A program made the translations under genes and the position numbers. 49,218 bases of DNA from NCBI GenBank assembly GCA_051652785.1, contig JBOFUX010000025.1, forward strand, positions 1-49,218. The letters are read 5' to 3'. The stretch comes from JAGNZR01 sp051652785. GTDB taxonomy: Bacteria > Fusobacteriota > Fusobacteriia > Fusobacteriales > Fusobacteriaceae. Positions 44,439 through 49,218 of this stretch are shown here, one piece after another (position 1 is the first letter of the stretch; each line of letters opens with the position of its first letter). A model generated the notes under the pieces. That model did no database searches, was not told the DNA's origin, and saw nothing but the letters and a program-made list of their open reading frames with translations.

Positions 44439-46570
44439 AATATTATAATCTCTATATAGCTAATACAAATGATTTGTTTACATACTGTGATGAAAATTCT
44501 CAATATAAAATTGGAGATTTTGTACTTGTAAATTTTAGAAATCAAGAAAAAATAGCAGTTATAGTTGCCCAGTGTAAAGAACTTGAATTTGAATTTAAAG
44601 TACTGCCAATAAAAGGAATAGTAGAGGATAGTATAAGTTACACTAAGGAATATATAGAGCTACTAATCTGGGTAAAAAATTATTATATGACTGGGTTTTC
44701 TCATATTTTTAATTTAGGAAACAGTAAGAAAACAAAGATGATTTATAAAGATATTTATAGATTTAATCGGGAATATATTCCTATTTCTGAAAATGAGAAA
44801 TTATTAGAAAAATATTTTAAAAAGAAAGATACAGGAACTGCAAGTAGTATTGAAAAAAAATATTCTAAAGAACTTTTAAATGAATTTCTAAACTCTAAAA
44901 TACTATTTTATGAAAAAATAGTTGTAAAAAAAGAAAAAAAAGATTCCAAAATTGACTATGGGGATAAAAATATCAATGAAAAAAGTAAAGAATTATCTTC
45001 TGAACAATTAATTGTTAAAAATGCCATAGAGAAAGATAAAAGTAAATATTTTTTGATAAAAGGTGTTACAGGATCTGGAAAAACAGAAGTATATATTGCT
45101 TTGATAAAAGCAGCTTTAAAAAAAGGAAAAGGTTCTATTTTTTTAGTTCCAGAAATCGCTCTTACTCCTCAAATGGTAAAAAGATTTAGAGAAGAATTTA
45201 AAGAAATTGTTGCTATCATGCATAGTAAGATGACAGATAGCGAAAGAAGAATAGAGTGGGAAGATATAGGAAGAGGAGTAAAAAAGGTTGTATTAGGAGT
45301 TAGATCAGCTATATTTGCACCTATAAAAAATCTTGAGTATATTATAATAGACGAAGAGCACGAAACTACTTATAAACAGGATACTAATCCACGTTATCAT
45401 GCAAAATATGTAGCTTTTAAAAGGGCTGAGTTAGAAAGTTGTAAAGTTGTCCTAGGTTCTGCTACCCCCTCTATAGAATCTTATTATTTTGCTAAAAAAA
45501 ATATTTTTAAACTTCTTTATATGAATAATAGATATAATGGGGCAATACTTCCTAATATTGAAATAGTAGATATGAAAAATCAAGAAAATGAATTTTTTAG
45601 TAGAGAATTACTTAAAAATATTCAAGAAAAATTAATAAAAAAAGAACAAGTTTTAATTTTGTTAAATAGAAAAGGATATTCAACATATATACAATGTAAA
45701 AGTTGTGGACACGTTGAAGAATGTCCGCATTGTTCTATAAAATATAGTTATTACCAAAATGAAAAAAAATTAAAATGTAATTACTGTGGAATTGAGAAAA
45801 ATTATACAAGAAAATGTAGTAATTGTTCAAGTGAAGATCTTATTCATAGTGGAAAAGGTGTAGAGAAAATATATGAGGAATTAAAAAAAATTTTTTCAGT
45901 GGAGATAATAAGAGTAGATTCTGAAGCTTCTAAAGAGAAAAATTTTCATACTAGAATGTATGAAGATTTTTTAGAAGGAAAGTATGAAATCATGGTAGGG
46001 ACTCAAATGATAACGAAAGGGTTACATTTCCCTAATGTTACATTAGTAGGCGTTATAAGTGCTGACATGAGTTTATCTTTTCCAGATTTTAGATCTTTAG
46101 AACGAACATTTCAACTTTTAACCCAAGTTTCAGGAAGAGCAGGAAGAGGAACAAAAGAAGGAAAAGTTATTATACAAACATTTCAATCAGAGAATAATAT
46201 TTTTAAAAATATTGTAGAAGGAGACTATGAAAAGTTTTATGAAAAAGAGATAGAAGAAAGAGAATTATTATTTTATCCTCCTTTTTCAAAAATAATAAAT
46301 ATAGGAATTTCTTCAAATTATGAAAATGAACTTGAACAATTCTCAAAAAATGTTTATAATAATATAAAAAGCGATAAAGTTGAAATATATGGACCTATGA
46401 AAAGTTTAGTCTATAAAGTAAAAGATAGATATAGATACAATATTTTTGTAAAGGGATATAAAGAAAATATTAGTAATTATAAAAAAATATTAAAAGAAAA
46501 CTTAAAAGAATATGAAAAAGAAAAAAAATATAGAATAACAATAGATATAGATCCAATTAATTTAATTTAA
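44435..46570 (+). CDS. priA: Primosomal protein N' (replication restart helicase PriA)
   Basis: A 711-residue PriA that restarts stalled forks. The N-terminal DNA-binding domain (1-100) is followed by the helicase core: GVTGSGKTEVYI (Walker A), DEEHETTYKQ (DEEH), GSATPSIES and GRAGRG. The zinc motifs are CKSCGHVEECPHC, CNYCG and CSNC. VGTQMITKGLHFPNVTLVGVISAD is the family's C-terminal helicase part. The start codon overlaps the PBP stop (ATGA), so it is translated after it. Confidence 0.96.
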   Translation: MKYYNLYIANTNDLFTYCDENSQYKIGDFVLVNFRNQEKIAVIVAQCKELEFEFKVLPIKGIVEDSISYTKEYIELLIWVKNYYMTGFSHIFNLGNSKKTKMIYKDIYRFNREYIPISENEKLLEKYFKKKDTGTASSIEKKYSKELLNEFLNSKILFYEKIVVKKEKKDSKIDYGDKNINEKSKELSSEQLIVKNAIEKDKSKYFLIKGVTGSGKTEVYIALIKAALKKGKGSIFLVPEIALTPQMVKRFREEFKEIVAIMHSKMTDSERRIEWEDIGRGVKKVVLGVRSAIFAPIKNLEYIIIDEEHETTYKQDTNPRYHAKYVAFKRAELESCKVVLGSATPSIESYYFAKKNIFKLLYMNNRYNGAILPNIEIVDMKNQENEFFSRELLKNIQEKLIKKEQVLILLNRKGYSTYIQCKSCGHVEECPHCSIKYSYYQNEKKLKCNYCGIEKNYTRKCSNCSSEDLIHSGKGVEKIYEELKKIFSVEIIRVDSEASKEKNFHTRMYEDFLEGKYEIMVGTQMITKGLHFPNVTLVGVISADMSLSFPDFRSLERTFQLLTQVSGRAGRGTKEGKVIIQTFQSENNIFKNIVEGDYEKFYEKEIEERELLFYPPFSKIINIGISSNYENELEQFSKNVYNNIKSDKVEIYGPMKSLVYKVKDRYRYNIFVKGYKENISNYKKILKENLKEYEKEKKYRITIDIDPINLI

Positions 46571-46590
46571 AATAGGAGTGATAAGAAAAA

Positions 46591-47088
46591 ATGATTTTAG
46601 ATATAAAGATATACGGAGAAGAATCTTTAAGAATTAAATCTGAAGAAGTAAAAGAAATAGATTCTGAAATAATAGAGATTTTAAATAATATGGTTGAAAC
46701 AATGAAAGAAATTAAAGGGGTAGGTCTAGCAGCTCCACAGATAGGAGTAAATAAGAGAATGTTTGTTCTGGATATAGGAGATGGAATTATAAGAAAAGTA
46801 ATCAATCCTAAAATAAGTTATTCTGAAAAAATAATAGAGTATGAAGAAGGATGTTTGAGTATACCAGGGATTTATAAAAATGTAAAAAGAGCTGAAACAG
46901 TGAAAGTAGAGTATACAAATGAAAAAAATGAAAAAATTGTTGAAGAAGCTTCAGAATTATTATCTAGAGCTTTTCAGCATGAAAACGATCATTTGGATGG
47001 AATTCTTTTTGTAGATAAGGTATCTCCTGTAGCTAAGAGATTAATTAGAAAAAAACTTCAAGCAATGACTAAAAAAGTAAAGGAATAG
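46591..47088 (+). CDS. def: Peptide deformylase
   Basis: A 165-residue peptide deformylase that removes the formyl group from new proteins. The three family motifs are GVGLAAPQIGV, EEGCLSIPG (the metal-binding Cys) and QHENDHLDG (HExxH). Length typical. The order priA-def is also found in many other bacteria. Confidence 0.97.
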   Translation: MILDIKIYGEESLRIKSEEVKEIDSEIIEILNNMVETMKEIKGVGLAAPQIGVNKRMFVLDIGDGIIRKVINPKISYSEKIIEYEEGCLSIPGIYKNVKRAETVKVEYTNEKNEKIVEEASELLSRAFQHENDHLDGILFVDKVSPVAKRLIRKKLQAMTKKVKE

Positions 47089-47098
47089 TTGAGAAGAT

Positions 47099-47374
47099 AT
47101 GAAAAAAATAATTAATTCAATAGTAATCGTTAGTTTTTTAGGAATAAATATTATTATTTTCGCTCCACAAATAAACAGAAGTCATGTAAAAATTAAAAGA
47201 ACTGAAAGGAAAATTGAGGAAATAGATATAAAATTACTAGCTTTTAATGAAGAAATAAAAGAGTATAGCGAAAAAATTGAAAAATTAAAAATACCATATT
47301 ATAGAGAAAAAATAGGTAGAGAAAAACTTCAAATGGTAAAAGAAGATGAAGAAGTTTATAAATTAGCAAATTAA
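47099..47374 (+). CDS. FtsB/DivIC-like small membrane protein
   Basis: A 91-residue protein with one N-terminal membrane span (about 5-22), then a Lys/Glu-rich coiled coil (about 30-65) and a YREKIGREKLQMVKEDEEVY tail. This is the layout and end motif of the FtsB/DivIC septum initiator family, which bridges FtsQ/L to the septal synthase. The sequence match is loose, but the nearby class B PBP supports it. Confidence 0.7.
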   Translation: MKKIINSIVIVSFLGINIIIFAPQINRSHVKIKRTERKIEEIDIKLLAFNEEIKEYSEKIEKLKIPYYREKIGREKLQMVKEDEEVYKLAN

Positions 47375-47409
47375 GATAGAGTTTAATCAACAAAAATTTG
47401 GAGGAAAGG

Positions 47410-48441
47410 ATGAAAAGAGAATTAGCACTTGAATTTGCAAGAGTAACAGAAGCAGCAGCATTAGCCGCACACAAATGGGTTGGAAGAGGAGATAAAGATT
47501 CAGCGGATCAAGCGGCAGTAGATGCTATGAGAAGAATGTTAAATGAAATTAATATAGATGGCGAAATTGTAATTGGTGAGGGTGAAATAGATGAGGCTCC
47601 CATGCTATATATTGGTGAAAAAGTAGGAAATAAAAATTATGATAGATTAGTGGCTGTTGATATAGCTGTAGACCCTGTTGAGGGAACAAGAATGACTGCT
47701 CAAGGACAAGCAAATGCTATAGCAGTACTTGCTGTTGCTAATAAAGGAAGTTTTTTAAAAGCACCTGATATGTATATGGAAAAACTTGTGGTAGGTCCAG
47801 AAGCCAAAGGATTAATTGATTTAGAAAAATCTTTAATAGAAAATATTCATATTGTGGCTAAAGCGGTAAAAAAAGAACTATGTGATTTAACAATAGTGGT
47901 ACTTGACAAACCAAGACATAAAAAAATAATAACAGAGCTTCAGGGATTAAAAATAAAAGTTTATGCTCTTCCAGATGGAGATGTAGCAGGATCAATTTTA
48001 ACATGTATAGTAGATTCAGATGTGGATATGTTATATGGAATAGGAGGTGCACCTGAGGGAGTTATCTCAGCTGCGGTAATAAAAGCTTTAGGTGGAGATA
48101 TGCAAGCTCGATTGAAGCTGAGAAGTGAAGTTAAAGGAATTTCTTTAGAGAATGATAAAATTTCAAATTTTGAAAAATCTAGATGCAAAGAGATGGGGAT
48201 TAATGTAGGAGATATTTTGAGAATGGATGATATGGTAAAAGATGATGAAGTTATTTTTTCTGCAACCGGAATAACAAGTGGAGATTTATTAGAAGGTATA
48301 AAAAGAAAAGGAAATATTGCAAGAACTCAAACTCTTTTAATAAGAGGGAAGACAAAAACTGTAAGATATATAAATGCTGTACATAATTTAGATTATAAAT
48401 CTGAAGATATAAGCAAATTAATTGAGTCAAGTGAGGTATAA
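47410..48441 (+). CDS. glpX: Fructose-1,6-bisphosphatase, class II
   Basis: A 343-residue GlpX that hydrolyses fructose-1,6-bisphosphate in gluconeogenesis. Start is the ATG at 47410 with GGAGG five bases upstream; a TTG at 47398 precedes it. Diagnostic runs: EAAALAAHKWVGRGDKDSAD, IGEGEIDEAPMLYIGE, DPVEGTRMTA (the metal-binding Asp-Glu site), and GGAPEGVISAAVIKALGG. The stop codon overlaps the next start by one base. Confidence 0.96.
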   Translation: MKRELALEFARVTEAAALAAHKWVGRGDKDSADQAAVDAMRRMLNEINIDGEIVIGEGEIDEAPMLYIGEKVGNKNYDRLVAVDIAVDPVEGTRMTAQGQANAIAVLAVANKGSFLKAPDMYMEKLVVGPEAKGLIDLEKSLIENIHIVAKAVKKELCDLTIVVLDKPRHKKIITELQGLKIKVYALPDGDVAGSILTCIVDSDVDMLYGIGGAPEGVISAAVIKALGGDMQARLKLRSEVKGISLENDKISNFEKSRCKEMGINVGDILRMDDMVKDDEVIFSATGITSGDLLEGIKRKGNIARTQTLLIRGKTKTVRYINAVHNLDYKSEDISKLIESSEV

Positions 48442-48935
48442 TGATATTTTATGAAGATTTTATAAAAAAAATAAATTTAAATCCAGAAAAACAATTTAAA
48501 AGTGTAGAAAATTTTTCATTAGAATTTAGAAAAACAATGATGTGGTTAGGAACAGGGATTCCTATGCTACTCATAGCTCTTTATCAGCTTTATGAGGGCT
48601 ATTTAAATGATTATAGAGTAATTAATATGCTGTCAGGTATAATATTCTTCTATATAGGTTTTAAGCATCTTAAAACTGTTTTTAAATATAAAATAAAAAT
48701 AGATGAAACTTCAAATAATCTTTACTATGAAAAAGTAGTTATCCCTTTTGATAATATAGAAACTTGTATATTAAAAGAATCTAAAATAGGAAAAAAAGGT
48801 CTTTTTCAAATAGTTATAGATATAGTAACAAAAGATGGGAAACAATTTATCATTCCTTTAATAATGAATAGAAAGTTAGATTTTGTAAAAATTTTAAATA
48901 AAAAATTAAAAAATAAATTTAAAATAATAAAATAA
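48441..48935 (+). CDS. Hypothetical two-span membrane protein
   Basis: A 164-residue basic protein of unknown role. Two membrane spans (about 35-50 and 60-77) follow a soluble N-terminus. The C-terminal half is a cytosolic, beta-rich segment resembling PH-like membrane-protein domains (YYEKVVIPFDNIETCIL, FQIVIDIVTKDGKQFIIPL); that likeness is only a guess. The start overlaps glpX (TAATG), so it is probably translated together with it. No Cys pairs or catalytic motif are visible. Confidence 0.7.
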   Translation: MIFYEDFIKKINLNPEKQFKSVENFSLEFRKTMMWLGTGIPMLLIALYQLYEGYLNDYRVINMLSGIIFFYIGFKHLKTVFKYKIKIDETSNNLYYEKVVIPFDNIETCILKESKIGKKGLFQIVIDIVTKDGKQFIIPLIMNRKLDFVKILNKKLKNKFKIIK

Positions 48936-48940
48936 TAGAA

Positions 48941-48965
48941 ATTAACTCTAAAGATTAGAGCTAAT
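48941..48965 (+). terminator. Possible weak terminator hairpin
   Basis: ATTAACTCTAA and TTAGAGCTAAT form an 11-bp stem (one mismatch) with a 3-nt loop after the last protein gene. It is not followed by a clear T run, so termination is uncertain. Confidence 0.35.
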
Positions 48966-49018
48966 AAATAAATATTAAAAATTATTTCATAGACAATAAA
49001 AAAATTGATAAAAAAAAA

Positions 49019-49047
49019 TTGACAAAAACTGTAAAAAATGTTATTAT
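49019..49047 (+). promoter_or_regulatory. Promoter of the tRNA genes
   Basis: TTGACA at 49019-49024, 17-nt gap, TATTAT at 49042-49047. This leaves a few leader bases before tRNA-Lys (start at 49059), typical of a stable-RNA promoter. Confidence 0.8.
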
Positions 49048-49058
49048 TATTATTGTCT

Positions 49059-49134
49059 GCGTCATTAGCTCAGCTGGTAGAGCACACGACTTTTAATCGT
49101 GTTGCCACAGGTTCAAGTCCTGTATGACGCACCA
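49059..49134 (+). tRNA. tRNA-Lys (anticodon TTT)
   Basis: A 76-nt cloverleaf: acceptor GCGTCAT pairs with ATGACGC, followed by ACCA. The D-loop has AGCTGGTAGA, the anticodon loop is CTTTTAA with TTT, and the T-loop is GTTCAAGTC. CCA is encoded. A likely substrate of SelU in this genome. Confidence 0.96.
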
Positions 49135-49143
49135 AATCAGAGT

Positions 49144-49218
49144 GCCCCGTTCGTCCAGTGGTGAGGACAACAGATTTTCACTCTGTAAACAGGGGTTCAA
49201 TTCCCCTACGGGGTACCA
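49144..49218 (+). tRNA. tRNA-Glu (anticodon TTC)
   Basis: A 75-nt cloverleaf: acceptor GCCCCGT pairs with ACGGGGT (one G-U), followed by ACCA. The anticodon loop is TTTTCAC with TTC, and the T-loop is GTTCAATTC. It starts 10 nt after tRNA-Lys, so the two are co-transcribed. The window ends at its last base. Confidence 0.95.

Noticed and set aside
1..49218. CRISPR array, prophage, toxin-antitoxin or restriction system
   Set aside because: No regularly spaced repeats, phage structural genes or small toxin/antitoxin pairs are visible; nearly all space is taken by recognised genes.

Overview
The window is a low-GC (roughly 28-30% by eye), gene-dense bacterial chromosome segment with strong AGA/AAA/ATA codon preference. 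The gene set is a long pyruvate:ferredoxin oxidoreductase, pta-ackA, a selenocysteine-containing betaine/sarcosine-type reductase, 2-selenouridine tRNA synthase, and the topA-trmFO-xer order. This fits an anaerobic amino-acid and betaine fermenter. My best guess is Fusobacteriota (Cetobacterium, Fusobacterium or Ilyobacter-like); a low-GC Clostridia member is the main alternative. This assignment is inference, since no search was possible. The window starts on a 5S rRNA and ends exactly on the CCA of a tRNA-Glu.

Layout. 1-180: 5S rRNA and its terminator. 319-1707: a MtaD-like amidohydrolase with a signal peptide. 1800-6801: a betaine-reductase island, made of a TetR regulator diverging from a strong promoter with a 12-bp palindrome at the predicted transcription start, the two component-B subunits (the second read through an in-frame UGA followed by a SECIS-like hairpin), and a BCCT betaine transporter behind an intergenic terminator. 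6835-6975: a degenerate IS or MITE-like element. 7035-11728 (minus strand): exonuclease III with an unknown protein, then selU followed by a single reading frame that fuses 3-dehydroquinate synthase to a Ppx/GppA phosphatase. 11975-16375: recQ, an ABC permease/ATPase pair, and the ribosome hibernation factor. 16586-19621: cobU-cobS-cobC-cobT, the nucleotide-loop assembly steps of cobalamin. 19632-34773: a long plus-strand run of information-processing genes (radC-like, ricT, trmN6-like, uvrB, xseA, a TPR protein, dprA, topA, trmFO, a degenerate xer, yqeH, a pilin-like protein, a COG2509-like flavoprotein). 34908-42181: ftsY, then pta-ackA and PFOR, the acetate/ATP branch of fermentation. 42288-48935: a division penicillin-binding protein with PASTA domain, priA, def, an FtsB/DivIC-like protein, glpX and a small membrane protein. 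49059-49218: tRNA-Lys and tRNA-Glu.

How it fits together. The reductase would yield acetyl phosphate from betaine, which AckA converts to ATP and acetate. PFOR and Pta feed the same pool from pyruvate. Selenium is used twice, as Sec in the reductase subunit and as 2-selenouridine in tRNA (SelU). The reductase partners GrdA, GrdC and GrdD, and the Sec insertion machinery (SelA/B/C/D), are not in this window.

The least ordinary items are the AroB-Ppx/GppA fusion, the Xer-family protein lacking three of six catalytic residues and carrying an A12 tract near its start, the compact TetR/palindrome/Sec-reductase/BCCT island, and a CxxCxCxC insert in PFOR. I saw no CRISPR array, prophage or obvious defence system.
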